The notes under the pieces were generated by a model, which was not told the origin of the DNA, searched no databases, and saw nothing but the letters and a program-made list of their open reading frames with translations. Below, piece by piece: positions 1 to 8,172 of a stretch of 64,000 nucleotides of DNA; position 1 is the first letter of the stretch, and each line of letters opens with the position of its first letter. The position numbers and the translations under genes were made by a program. Source of the DNA: Candidatus Methanodesulfokora washburnensis (GTDB taxonomy: Archaea > Korarchaeota > Korarchaeia > Korarchaeales > Korarchaeaceae); the NCBI RefSeq assembly GCF_003947435.1, contig NZ_RCOS01000062.1:1-64000 (forward strand), given 5' to 3'.

Positions 1-242
1 CTTCAGCTATAAAACATGGTTTAGCTGATGTTGGCGTGGGGATAGAGGTTGTAGCTAGATATTATGACCTAGACTTCATGCCGATTTCATATGAGGATTA
101 TGACTTCTTAGTCAGAAAGGACAGAGTGGAGAAGAGGGGAGTGAGGACATTTATAGAAATACTTAGATCAGAGGAAGCCAGATCTGTCATAAGCTCTATC
201 CCTGGAATGATCCCCAAGGAAAACATGGGGGAAGTGCTTTAG
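1..242 (+). CDS. Partial C-terminus of a periplasmic-binding-like domain protein, probably MoeA-fused or molybdate-related
   Basis: This is the 3' end of a gene that starts before the window; the frame is open from base 3 to the TAG at 240-242. The visible 79 residues include a stretch reading ADVGVGIE, then YDLDFMPI, then YDFLV. This is the usual end of the type 2 periplasmic-binding-like domain found in ModE/LysR-type regulators and fused to archaeal MoeA. That domain binds a small ligand such as molybdate or a pterin precursor. A MoaB-like gene lies 3.2 kb downstream, which mildly supports a molybdenum-cofactor role. The N-terminal part is missing, so the full architecture and function are inference. 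Confidence 0.6.
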   Translation, partial: SAIKHGLADVGVGIEVVARYYDLDFMPISYEDYDFLVRKDRVEKRGVRTFIEILRSEEARSVISSIPGMIPKENMGEVL

Positions 243-348
243 CCTTATATTTCCACTTAATGAACTAAAGAACTCATTCTTGCTGCTGATAGATTTCTGC
301 TATAAACTTAGGAAAAGGGAGCCTTAAATGACTTTGCAGTTAACTTTG

Positions 349-1248
349 TTAGGGCTTGATGACCTCTCCTGTTTCTGTGTCGATGCACTTCTGCTCCTCT
401 AGCATTTCTGCCAAATAGGGCCATCTGCTCATGTTATCTATTTCTGCCAAGTGCTCATAGTAAGTTGGCTTATTATTGTGTGATATCCATGCTAATGGAA
501 TGCCTGTCTTACGATCCACGCAGCATATAAAAGAGCTCTCGGGATAGATGTACTTAACTATTATAATACTTCTATTGTTTATATTTATCTCTTTTATGAA
601 CTCCATGGAAACATTCCAAGCAATTCCGAAGATGGGGGCTTCTACGTATATTCTCCTTTTCGATACAAGCTCCTCAGTCCAGTATTGGGGAAACCACTGG
701 CTGCTTATCAATATCATCATCTGTTTCTCATCTTTTACGGGCCTATAGTAAACAATTGCTGATCCATTGACTCGGCGCCCCTCCCATGCATGGTAGAGGA
801 CATCGGGCTTAAGTAATCCTTTGGCACCTCTCTTGTTATATATAGCTATGTATCTTATTTCTTTAAATATACCTTTAGAATGAAAGGGATAAGCCTCTAG
901 TACGAATATGTAGACCAGATAGTGGGTTCTGTTCTCCAAGATGACCATATAATCTGATCCATAGTGATATACTGCCTTTCCTTTGATACAGTTCTCTAAG
1001 AACTGGATAGGTCCCTGCTTAATAAATGCCAAGGGTCCTCCACATCCCTTTACATATCCTGTGAAATTGTACATTATGACAGTTCCATTCCTAAAGAGAT
1101 CATTTACCTCGGTATTTTGCACCGATGCCCTGCACAGGTTGATGACCTCATCCACATCAGATAGTTCGGATTGTTCATAATACAATATAAGGTAGGATAC
1201 AAACAATATAAATAAAAAAATAGATATAATAAGAAGGGGTTTTCTCAT
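349..1248 (-). CDS. Membrane-anchored extracellular protein of unknown function
   Basis: The 299-residue protein has a short basic N-terminus and one hydrophobic segment at about residues 5-24. A long polar domain follows and would lie outside the cell. The outer domain carries at least six N-x-S/T sequons (NFT, NRT, NGS, NVS, NRS, NMS) and several cysteines, fitting a glycosylated surface protein. Its ATG lies 10 bases past the stop of the secreted cysteine-rich gene at 1259-2074, so the two are probably one operon with this gene second. I do not recognise the family and assign no function. Confidence 0.7.
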   Translation of the reverse strand: MRKPLLIISIFLFILFVSYLILYYEQSELSDVDEVINLCRASVQNTEVNDLFRNGTVIMYNFTGYVKGCGGPLAFIKQGPIQFLENCIKGKAVYHYGSDYMVILENRTHYLVYIFVLEAYPFHSKGIFKEIRYIAIYNKRGAKGLLKPDVLYHAWEGRRVNGSAIVYYRPVKDEKQMMILISSQWFPQYWTEELVSKRRIYVEAPIFGIAWNVSMEFIKEININNRSIIIVKYIYPESSFICCVDRKTGIPLAWISHNNKPTYYEHLAEIDNMSRWPYLAEMLEEQKCIDTETGEVIKP

Positions 1249-1258
1249 GGATTACACC

Positions 1259-2074
1259 TTAACAGCTCTGATGCCATGCCAAACTATAAGTGGGCCAGAA
1301 GCCATTAAGGTAGCCATACCAGTTGGGGTCTGGATTGGGCTCAGGTCCCTCACTGCGTCCTATGTAAGGAGGACGACCACTACGTGCATCAAGCCAAGCC
1401 TCATACCTGTATCCATAGCCAATGTCTCTTGTGAAATCATATATCCCCCGTTCTGGATAGGAGAAAACGCTTTCATAATACCCCTTAGATGTTACATAAG
1501 TCCTGAACTCATTTACGCTGTTGAAACGTCTTTCTTCTCCAGGAGCAGATCCGAATCCCAGCAGCGGATCTGGATTTTCACATCCCCACAGACAGTAAAC
1601 ACTTCCAGGAGTGCAACAGCTAGCTGGCATCTGCACTATGCGACAGGAGGAGACAAATATCCTAGGACATGGCACATTCAATGCTGTCCAGCAGTTATAA
1701 AAGCTTATGCCTCCAGCACATTTTCCACCGTTAAGGGAGCAGTATTGCTGATATGGTGTTATCTGAGATGCGCTAAGCTCCTTACAGCTTTTTACATAAT
1801 TTTCAGCTTTTTTAAGCTCAGAAATCAGTATCCTCCTCTTCTCACTTCTCGGGAGATTGCAGAATTCCTTAGCCCTCTTGATATCCTCATTAGTGAGACC
1901 GGAAGCACTCATCTCCTCCTCCGTCATTTTGCAGAGCTTCTTCTCGAATATATCGACAAATTTATCAGCAATCTCGTTGATATTGCCTTTGATATCCTCG
2001 GAATTTGCCGATACCGTCGCTATGGATGCCAACAAGACTGCAAGAAGAGCTAGAACAATTAATACCCCCTTCAT
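1259..2074 (-). CDS. Secreted cysteine-rich protein of unknown function
   Basis: The 271-residue product begins with a clear signal peptide: MKG, then a hydrophobic run to about residue 21, then a TVSA cleavage-like site. The mature part starts with a charged helical stretch. A middle region follows with about a dozen cysteines, including a CC pair, a PGSVYCLWGC segment and a final C-terminal Cys. The end is rich in Tyr, Trp and Pro. The cysteines suggest disulfides formed outside the cell. It leads a two-gene unit with the anchored protein at 349-1248. I do not recognise a family; a secreted enzyme or surface-complex subunit are both possible. Confidence 0.7.
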   Translation of the reverse strand: MKGVLIVLALLAVLLASIATVSANSEDIKGNINEIADKFVDIFEKKLCKMTEEEMSASGLTNEDIKRAKEFCNLPRSEKRRILISELKKAENYVKSCKELSASQITPYQQYCSLNGGKCAGGISFYNCWTALNVPCPRIFVSSCRIVQMPASCCTPGSVYCLWGCENPDPLLGFGSAPGEERRFNSVNEFRTYVTSKGYYESVFSYPERGIYDFTRDIGYGYRYEAWLDARSGRPPYIGRSEGPEPNPDPNWYGYLNGFWPTYSLAWHQSC

Positions 2075-2284
2075 TGTTACCCCTTAAAACGTAAACCGGA
2101 AATAATATAAAGTTTTTTTAATTTTATAGTTTGTTATAATGTAGATAAAATTAAAGCTCTACCGGGAAACTACGCCCTGCATCAATGAAGCTACTTCCAC
2201 AATCCTCATATCTTGAAGTAGAAATAACTCATCTGATCTATCTCAGCTAGACTAATGCGATAATGATAAGATCTTGCTGCAGTT

Positions 2285-3355
2285 CTATTTATCCCTTCTA
2301 ACTGCTCTCTCGGCTATCTCCTTCAGCAACTCTTTTTGATCATCCCTCATTTCCAGCTCATCTATGAGATCCTTGCACCTCTCCATATACTCCTCGGCCA
2401 TGAGCTGGGAGAAGGAAAGGGCCCCGCTTTCGATCACAGCATTCCTCACGAACTCCAGCTCATCATCAGTCAGATCCTTCTTTCCGAGAAGGGAGATGAG
2501 TTTTCTGGCTTTATCCTCGCTTAACACCTCGTAAGCCTTTGTCACCAGTATTGTTCTCTTCCCCTGCTTTATGTCGCTGTCAACAGGTTTCCCGGTCTTC
2601 CTTGGATCCCCGAAGAGGCCGAGTATATCATCCCTTATCTGGAATGCTATGCCTATCATAAACCCAAGCTCCTCTAGATCATCCAGAAGATCCTCTCTTC
2701 CAGCTAGAATAGCTCCTATCTTCAGAGATGCTGCATATAAAGCCCCTGTTTTAAGCTTAAGCATCTCTATTATCTGCTCAACAGAAGGCATCGTCAGGCC
2801 GCTCAGATACATATCTAAGAGCTGTCCCTCTATCAGCCTTCTGTATGCAATGATGTACTCCTCAATAGATCTTGTTGTTGCTTTCTCTGGAAATCCGCTT
2901 TCCAAAATTGCCTCTATTCCCAGCTCCAGAAGGCTATCTCCTCCAAGTATTCCGAGGGATATTCCAGAGTTTCTCGGAGGGCTGAATTTGTCGCTTGCCA
3001 TTTCCCTGAACCATCTTTCATACTGCACATGTAAAGCCGGAAGTCCCCTTCTCGTCTCGCTTTCATCCATTATGTCGTCATGAACCAAGGATGAGTTGTG
3101 AAGTAGCTCAACGGAGATGGATGCCCTCACAGCCCTGTCTACATCCTCCCCTCCGGATCCAATATATGAGACCAAGAGAGCGATCGGCCTAGCTCTTTTG
3201 CCTCCAGCGAGCACATATTCCATTATTTTCTCATAGTATGCTTTAACTACTTCATTGTCTTTTTTCATTTTCTTCTCCAGAAGCTCTGTTATGCATTTGT
3301 TTATCAATGGAATATAGTTGCTTGCAAACTCGTCCAAGCGGCCCGTTTGAATCAC
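2285..3355 (-). CDS. idsA: Polyprenyl (geranylgeranyl) diphosphate synthase
   Basis: The 356-residue protein is a trans-isoprenyl diphosphate synthase, which condenses isopentenyl diphosphate onto allylic diphosphates for archaeal lipid chains. The GGKRARP motif is near residue 51. The first aspartate-rich motif DDIMDE is near residues 93-98 with RRG after it, and the second, RDDILGLFGD, is near residue 242. A KTG and a GKRT segment also fit the family. The listed start is a GTG that overlaps a GAGGTG ribosome-binding-like stretch; a TTG six codons downstream (3337) is possible. Product chain length (C15, C20 or longer) cannot be read with certainty. Isopentenyl phosphate kinase of the same pathway lies at 38140. 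Confidence 0.93.
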   Translation of the reverse strand: MIQTGRLDEFASNYIPLINKCITELLEKKMKKDNEVVKAYYEKIMEYVLAGGKRARPIALLVSYIGSGGEDVDRAVRASISVELLHNSSLVHDDIMDESETRRGLPALHVQYERWFREMASDKFSPPRNSGISLGILGGDSLLELGIEAILESGFPEKATTRSIEEYIIAYRRLIEGQLLDMYLSGLTMPSVEQIIEMLKLKTGALYAASLKIGAILAGREDLLDDLEELGFMIGIAFQIRDDILGLFGDPRKTGKPVDSDIKQGKRTILVTKAYEVLSEDKARKLISLLGKKDLTDDELEFVRNAVIESGALSFSQLMAEEYMERCKDLIDELEMRDDQKELLKEIAERAVRRDK

Positions 3356-3472
3356 CTCAGCGCTTGGGACATGGGAGAATAAAAAGCGATAGTAAATTTA
3401 TATAAAATCTAAAATTAATAATATTTTGAATTCAGTCTTACCTGTTTTTTAAAGCGAGGTTCAACAGTCCTT

Positions 3473-3997
3473 ATGAGAAGCCATGAGGAACACAGAAAGG
3501 AGGCAAGCTCCCCTCTAAAGTTCTCCATATTGACTGTCAGCACTTCTAAATATGAGAACAGAGAACAGAGAGATATAACAGGGGATTTAGCCGAGGAGCT
3601 TCTTAGAAGATCAGGTAATGAAATTGTGGAGAGGGACATATGCCCTGATAATCCGGATATGATAAGGGAGGCAGTTATGAGAATGGTGAGAAAATCCGAT
3701 GTAGTTATTGTCTGCGGAGGAACAGGAATACACCCACAGGATCTCACAATTGAGGCTATAAAACCAGTTTTTGAGAGAGAAATAACTGGATTCGGTGAGA
3801 TCTTCAGGTTTCTAAGTTATAGTGAGGTGGGTCCTGCTGCTATGCTTAGCAGGGCCACTGCAGGTGTGATAAATGGGACAGTTGTGTATCTTTTGCCAGG
3901 ATCCCCTGATGCCGTGAGGCTGGCCCTTGAGAGGATAATAATACCAGAGTCCGCTCATGCAGTTTGGGTCGCTAGAGGATATAGCAAGAAAAGATAA
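3473..3997 (+). CDS. moaB: MoaB/Mog-family molybdenum cofactor protein
   Basis: The 174-residue protein matches the MoaB/Mog fold, which adenylylates molybdopterin on the way to molybdenum or tungsten cofactor. Visible signatures are LTVSTSKYENR near the N-terminus, then SDVVIVCGGTGIHPQDLT with the GGTG phosphate loop. They are followed by GFGEIFRFLSY, GPAAMLSRA and the closing LLPGSPDAV motif. The length is normal. It stands alone between the divergent prenyl synthase and the dnaG region. The partial gene at the window start may belong to the same pathway. Confidence 0.92.
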   Translation: MRSHEEHRKEASSPLKFSILTVSTSKYENREQRDITGDLAEELLRRSGNEIVERDICPDNPDMIREAVMRMVRKSDVVIVCGGTGIHPQDLTIEAIKPVFEREITGFGEIFRFLSYSEVGPAAMLSRATAGVINGTVVYLLPGSPDAVRLALERIIIPESAHAVWVARGYSKKR

Positions 3998-4057
3998 TTA
4001 TTATATATTTTGTTAAGTATTTATAGATTAAATCATTTTATGGAGTGCCCCAGTAGG

Positions 4058-4068
4058 AATTATATATC
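4058..4068 (+). promoter_or_regulatory. TATA box for the dnaG leader RNA
   Basis: A TTATATAT stretch at about 4060-4067 lies 22-28 bases before the first base of helix P1 (4088). This is the normal spacing from an archaeal TATA box to the transcription start. It implies that transcription begins at or within a base or two of the structured RNA. Inferred from sequence only. Confidence 0.55.
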
Positions 4069-4086
4069 CGAGCTTGGATATTCGAT

Positions 4087-4169
4087 GGCGCCTACCCACG
4101 ATTGACCCCGGGGTAGGGAGGAAGGCGTGGGCCGACCTTTGACCTCAGGGGATTGTCGGTAGGCGCACA
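4087..4169 (+). ncRNA. Structured RNA: perfect three-way junction upstream of dnaG
   Basis: Three helices close with no unpaired base at the junction. P1 pairs 4088-4094 (GCGCCTA) with 4160-4166 (TAGGCGC). P2 pairs 4095-4100 (CCCACG) with 4126-4131 (CGTGGG). P3 pairs 4132-4136 (CCGAC) with 4155-4159 (GTCGG). All 18 pairs are Watson-Crick. The segment is far more GC-rich than its flanks, as expected for a structured RNA in a hyperthermophile. ACA follows P1 directly at 4167-4169, recalling box H/ACA RNAs, but the branched fold is not the usual H/ACA hairpin. It is either a separate small RNA or a 5' leader of dnaG, whose ATG is 24 bases past P1. I do not recognise a known family. Confidence 0.65.
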
Positions 4170-4190
4170 AATCTATAAGAGGTGCTTAAA

Positions 4191-5447
4191 ATGGGAGAGG
4201 TGGAGGAGCAGAGGCAGAAATTGTTGCCTCACAAATATGTAGCTAGGCTTCACATAACGATAAATGGTGTTGTTGATCCAAGTGATGTTATAGGGGCAAT
4301 TTTTGGCCAGCTGGAGGGCCTTTTAGGCCCAGAATTGGAGCTTAAGGAGCTCCAGAGAACCGGAAAGGTCGGAAGGATATACGTGAAGCTGAAGAAAGTC
4401 GATGAGAAATCAGAGGGCATCATAATGTTTCCCTCAGGGCTTGATAGAGTGAGCACCGCTCTTTTGGTGGCTGCCATGGAGACAATAGATAAGGTAGGCC
4501 CGTATCCGGCAACAGTTACTTTGAAGGAGATAGTGGATGAGCGAGAGGAGAGGAGGAAGGAGATTGCGAAGAGAGCAGCGGAAATACTGAAGTCATGGAC
4601 TGCATCATCTAGAGATTACCAGAGGAAGATACTTGATATGATAAGAACTGAGGCCGCAAAGGCAAGTTTGGTGCTCTATGGAAAAGAGGGACTGCCAGCA
4701 GCAAAGGGCGTGGAGGAGGCAGAGGAGATAATAGTCGTGGAGGGAAGAGCTGACGTTCTTAACATGATAAGATATGGCTACAGCAATGTCATAGCTGTAG
4801 GAGGAGCTGTTGAGAGGATACCTGACTCCCTAGTAGATCTCATAAGGAGGAAATATGCCACAGCTTTTGTGGATGGTGATAGAGGAGGGGAGCTTGTTCT
4901 TAGGTCTCTTCTTGAGCAAACAGATATAGATTTCGTTGCTAGGGCTCCAAACGGAAAAGGTGTAGAGGAATTAACAGCAAAGGAGATAAAAGCCGCCCTT
5001 TCATCTGCTGTGCCTGCTGATGAAGTAGCAAAGGAGCTCGGTATAAGGAGGGAGAGAAGGAAAGAGGTTGAGAAAAAGCTTGTCGAGGTACAAGCAGAAA
5101 GTATAACAGAGATTCAAGAAGAACCACAGGTAAAAGCTTCAGAGATCCAGATACAGAAGCTAAACGGGATACCTGAGCCCTTAAGGGGGATATTCCAGGA
5201 GATAGCTGGGAAGGAAAAGGCAGTGCTCCTTGGAGAGAACTTCGACAGAATAGCAGAGATTCCCATATCTGAACTATATAACAGTATAGGAAATATAAAG
5301 GATGTGAAACACATAGTTTATGACGGCATAGTCACGCAGAGGATAATTGATAAGGCCTATCAATCAGGTGTTAGAACAATTGTAGGAGCTAAGATCCACG
5401 AGGTCATCAAGATACCAGCAGGTTTGAGAGTGATAACGCTGGAGTAA
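4191..5447 (+). CDS. dnaG: Archaeal DnaG-type primase, TOPRIM domain, exosome-associated
   Basis: The protein is archaeal DnaG. In Sulfolobus it is a stable part of the RNA exosome and also has reported primase activity. The TOPRIM domain sits at about residues 178-255, with the catalytic glutamate in VVEGRADVL and the acidic pair in FVDGDRGG. The sequence APNGKGVEEL follows, then a charged linker and a conserved C-terminal domain. I place the start at ATG 4191, six bases after GAGGTG; a GTG at 4182 is in frame but lies in that site. Pelota follows after four bases, so the two are probably co-transcribed. Confidence 0.95.
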   Translation: MGEVEEQRQKLLPHKYVARLHITINGVVDPSDVIGAIFGQLEGLLGPELELKELQRTGKVGRIYVKLKKVDEKSEGIIMFPSGLDRVSTALLVAAMETIDKVGPYPATVTLKEIVDEREERRKEIAKRAAEILKSWTASSRDYQRKILDMIRTEAAKASLVLYGKEGLPAAKGVEEAEEIIVVEGRADVLNMIRYGYSNVIAVGGAVERIPDSLVDLIRRKYATAFVDGDRGGELVLRSLLEQTDIDFVARAPNGKGVEELTAKEIKAALSSAVPADEVAKELGIRRERRKEVEKKLVEVQAESITEIQEEPQVKASEIQIQKLNGIPEPLRGIFQEIAGKEKAVLLGENFDRIAEIPISELYNSIGNIKDVKHIVYDGIVTQRIIDKAYQSGVRTIVGAKIHEVIKIPAGLRVITLE

Positions 5448-5451
5448 AAGC

Positions 5452-6516
5452 ATGAGAATTCTGGAGGAGGACAGAAAGAGGGGAATAGTTAAGCTGAAGA
5501 TAGATAGCACAGAGGACCTTATCTGGCTGTATTATCTGATAGAAAAGGACGATTTGATCACAATGAAGACCCTCAGAAAGGTTAAACCGGAGTCTCAAAG
5601 AGCTGACAGCGGAGAGATGGTGCCGATGGTAATTACAATAAGAGTGGAAAAGGCGAAAATAGATGAGTATGCTGACAGGATAAGGATAACTGGAATAGTA
5701 GTATCAGCTCCCGAGAGGTTTGGCATAAAGGGGAAGCATCACACGCTGAATGTGAGCGTTGGAGATGTGTTGGAGATAGAGAAGAGTTGGAGAAGGGAGC
5801 ACTATGTTATTATGGAGAAAGCACTGGAGAGATCGGAAAAGCCGAGAGTACTGCTTATAGCTATGGATGAGAGAAGAGCTACTGTTGCTCTGCTCGATAA
5901 CTTCAGGCTGGAGGAGGTGGCAGTGCTCTCATCCAGATCTGCGTCAAAGGAGGATCTTGACAGCTATCATGATTCCATGTCGGGAACGTTTAAAGAACTG
6001 ATATCGATAATAGATAACTTCATAAAGGAGGGGGTAGCAGCAGTAATAGTAGGCGGTCCTGGATTCTTCAAGGAGAGCTTTCTCTCATATCTAAAGGAGA
6101 AAAGACCGGATATAGCTGAAAAAGTTAGGATATATGATGCAAGCAACTCAACCATGAACGGCATAAGGGAGCTGATAAGGAGAGGATCTGTTGACTCCGT
6201 GATAAGGGACCTTGAGATGACTAAGGCCATGGAAGTGATGGATAAATTTCTAGAGCTTCTGGCAAGGGGATCCAACCTTATCTCATATGGAATTGAGGAT
6301 GTCAAAAAATCCGTTCAGTATGGAGCTGCAGAGAAGATACTCATATCAAGCGATCTTTTATTCTCCGAGGAACATAGAGATGCTGTTCTGGAAATATTAG
6401 CGGATGCCGAGGCAAAAAAGACGGATTTTCATGTAGTGGACAGCAGATCCGAGGTCGGGGAGCAGTTGAAAATGTTTGGCCATATAATAGCAGTTCTGAG
6501 ATTTCCAGTATATTAA
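5452..6516 (+). CDS. pelA: mRNA surveillance protein pelota (Dom34)
   Basis: The 354-residue protein is archaeal pelota, the release-factor-like protein that rescues stalled ribosomes with aEF1A and ABCE1. It begins MRILEEDRKRGIVKLKI, as expected of the Sm-like N-terminal domain. The TLRKV, ERFGIKGKHHTL and SWRREHY segments follow, then the central and C-terminal eRF1-like domains with VGGPGFFKE and the closing HIIAVLRFP. Length is typical. It follows dnaG by four bases, coupling exosome and ribosome-rescue functions. Its stop codon region overlaps the convergent nucleotidyltransferase gene by four bases. Confidence 0.96.
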   Translation: MRILEEDRKRGIVKLKIDSTEDLIWLYYLIEKDDLITMKTLRKVKPESQRADSGEMVPMVITIRVEKAKIDEYADRIRITGIVVSAPERFGIKGKHHTLNVSVGDVLEIEKSWRREHYVIMEKALERSEKPRVLLIAMDERRATVALLDNFRLEEVAVLSSRSASKEDLDSYHDSMSGTFKELISIIDNFIKEGVAAVIVGGPGFFKESFLSYLKEKRPDIAEKVRIYDASNSTMNGIRELIRRGSVDSVIRDLEMTKAMEVMDKFLELLARGSNLISYGIEDVKKSVQYGAAEKILISSDLLFSEEHRDAVLEILADAEAKKTDFHVVDSRSEVGEQLKMFGHIIAVLRFPVY

Positions 6517-7211
6517 ATAAGTCCTGAAGATCTCATTCTCCTGAAAAACCACTTCTTCACTCTGGATAACCTTAAAATGGCCTCCTCAAGTCCCTCCTCT
6601 GTATTAAGCTGGTACTTTAAGTACAAACCCGTTGTTCCGACTTCCTTTCTCCTCCTCAGCACTTTAACTCTCTCCTCCACTACTTTAATTGGTATTGATA
6701 GAATTTTAGCTGCAAGGGCTTCTCTGCCAACTACTCCTATGGATATATGGCCTTCTTCAACTGGGTAAACCAGCATAAGCTTTTTATCCACTCCAGGAAC
6801 TCTTTTTCTCACATCTTTCAGGTCATTCATCCCGCCAAACCTGTAGAAAAAGCTCTCCTTCTCCCCAAGATGACAGAGAGGAAATGATACTGTAACCATG
6901 CCCTCATAGTGAATGTAGAATTTCGGCGTGCTTCTTGGAGTTGCTTGAACTATCTCCCTTCTGACAGGATCGCCTAGCTCAGCCAATATGCTCTCCACCG
7001 ATGAGAGAGGAAGCACCGGCTCAAGCACAATTATGTCTATGTCGCTGGCTTTTCTCACATCACCTCTTGCAACACTCCCGTAGACATAAGACTTTACTCC
7101 AAAACTGAACAATCTGCTCATAAACCTCAAAGCCACCTCTCTTTTCATCTTAAGGAGATTCCAGTGCTCCTCATCATATATCACATGTATCTCGGGCTCA
7201 AATGGAAGCAT
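6513..7211 (-). CDS. Nucleotidyltransferase-domain protein
   Basis: The 232-residue protein has the minimal nucleotidyltransferase signature near residues 41-60: YGSVARGDVRKASDIDIIV, with the G-S pair and two aspartates of the metal site. A roughly 150-residue C-terminal part follows. It holds GHISIGVVG and a basic tail, and is longer than the short MNT antitoxins. Substrate and role are unknown; the family includes enzymes that add nucleotides to proteins, RNA or drugs. It converges on pelA with a four-base overlap. A short open frame just upstream (7232-7318) may be a degraded partner gene. Confidence 0.8.
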   Translation of the reverse strand: MLPFEPEIHVIYDEEHWNLLKMKREVALRFMSRLFSFGVKSYVYGSVARGDVRKASDIDIIVLEPVLPLSSVESILAELGDPVRREIVQATPRSTPKFYIHYEGMVTVSFPLCHLGEKESFFYRFGGMNDLKDVRKRVPGVDKKLMLVYPVEEGHISIGVVGREALAAKILSIPIKVVEERVKVLRRRKEVGTTGLYLKYQLNTEEGLEEAILRLSRVKKWFFRRMRSSGLI

Positions 7212-7484
7212 TTATGACCTCCTATATCTTAGATCCGGAGAAGCTCATCCATCTTCACCTGTTCTATAATTTCATCAAGGTTGGACAGGACATTCCTGAA
7301 ATTGACTAGAGCTGTTCCTTAATAACTTAACGTTGGATGAAAGCTGCTTTGAAGCTCCACTTTGATTGTTCAACAGTGAACCATGGGCCTAATTCCCGGC
7401 CATTATTTACATGAAAGCCTTTTCAGAGCGAGATTAACAGAAAGCTTTAAAATCTTTTACCTGCTCTTTGAAAGTTTGTTGGGC

Positions 7485-8099
7485 ATGACCGGCAAGTTGT
7501 GCACGATGTGCAGGACAAGAGAGGCCATATATACAAGGGAGTACTCTGGAGAGAGGCTTTGCGAACAATGTCTGAGAAAATCGATAATAATTAAGGTAAG
7601 AAAAACGATAGGAAAGCTGAAGCTTCTGGAAAGAGATGATAAAATACTTTTTGTTCCCCTTGGAAGAGATCTAGATGAGCCTGCATTCCAAATATTGAGC
7701 ACAATAGAGAGCAGCTTTCCGGAAGTCTCCCTTGAAATCATAAAGCCTGAGCTTCCCATAGGATATGATGAAATACCTCGTGCTGTCAGAGAATATTGTA
7801 GACAGGATGCAAAAATTGTCCTTCCCCTATTTCTAGATGATCTAGTTGCGATCTTCTTCAGATATTGTGACACCGGCTCTCCAGATGTCCTCATCAAGAG
7901 AGGAAGGCTCGTTATAGCTGGAGAAGACATAAAGAATGCGATATCCCCCTATATCGAGGTTATCTCTAGGGAAGTGGGGGTTGCTTGGGGTGTGAAAACG
8001 GCTGAAAACCCTTATTTAAAGCTAGCTTGGGAGCTTGAAGATGATACCCCTGGAGCTCTCTACAATATATATCATTCATATGAAAGAATAATTCAATAA
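7485..8099 (+). CDS. TtuA/NcsA-like protein lacking the PP-loop
   Basis: From ATG 7485 the product is 204 residues. The N-terminus LCTMCRTREAIYTREYSGE followed by LCEQC is the first zinc finger of TtuA/NcsA tRNA 2-thiolation enzymes (Cys 6, 9, 26, 29). The place where those enzymes carry the ATP-binding SGGKDS loop reads ILFVPLGRDLDEPA, with no such motif. The later LATGHNLDDEA-like segment is reduced to LPLFLDDLVAIFF. It is therefore probably not an active thiolase; a regulatory or scaffold role is inference. A TTTAAAAT element at about 7446 suits a near-leaderless start at 7485. An upstream in-frame ATG (7383) would add unrelated residues. Confidence 0.75.
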   Translation: MTGKLCTMCRTREAIYTREYSGERLCEQCLRKSIIIKVRKTIGKLKLLERDDKILFVPLGRDLDEPAFQILSTIESSFPEVSLEIIKPELPIGYDEIPRAVREYCRQDAKIVLPLFLDDLVAIFFRYCDTGSPDVLIKRGRLVIAGEDIKNAISPYIEVISREVGVAWGVKTAENPYLKLAWELEDDTPGALYNIYHSYERIIQ

Positions 8100-8172
8100 A
8101 TAAATCCTATTAATGGAACAAAAAGGTTAAAAAGAGCTAATCTTCCAAGCAAGTGAACCAGGAGGAGAGCTC

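Noticed and set aside
1247-2053. 268-codon plus-strand frame opposite the secreted cysteine-rich gene
   Set aside because: The minus frame has a signal peptide and operon context; the plus frame shows no domain and is a shadow.
2087-2284. Possible C/D RNA in the gap before the prenyl synthase end
   Set aside because: Only scattered CTGA and ATGA pieces with wrong spacing; nothing reliable.
3415-3747. 110-codon minus-strand frame opposite moaB
   Set aside because: moaB motifs are complete on the plus strand; the minus frame has no recognisable domain.
4087-4169. Reading the three-way junction as a tRNA (7-bp acceptor followed by 5-bp T-like stem)
   Set aside because: No D arm spacing, no anticodon loop with U33, and the T-like stem lacks the G53-C61 pair and TTC loop.
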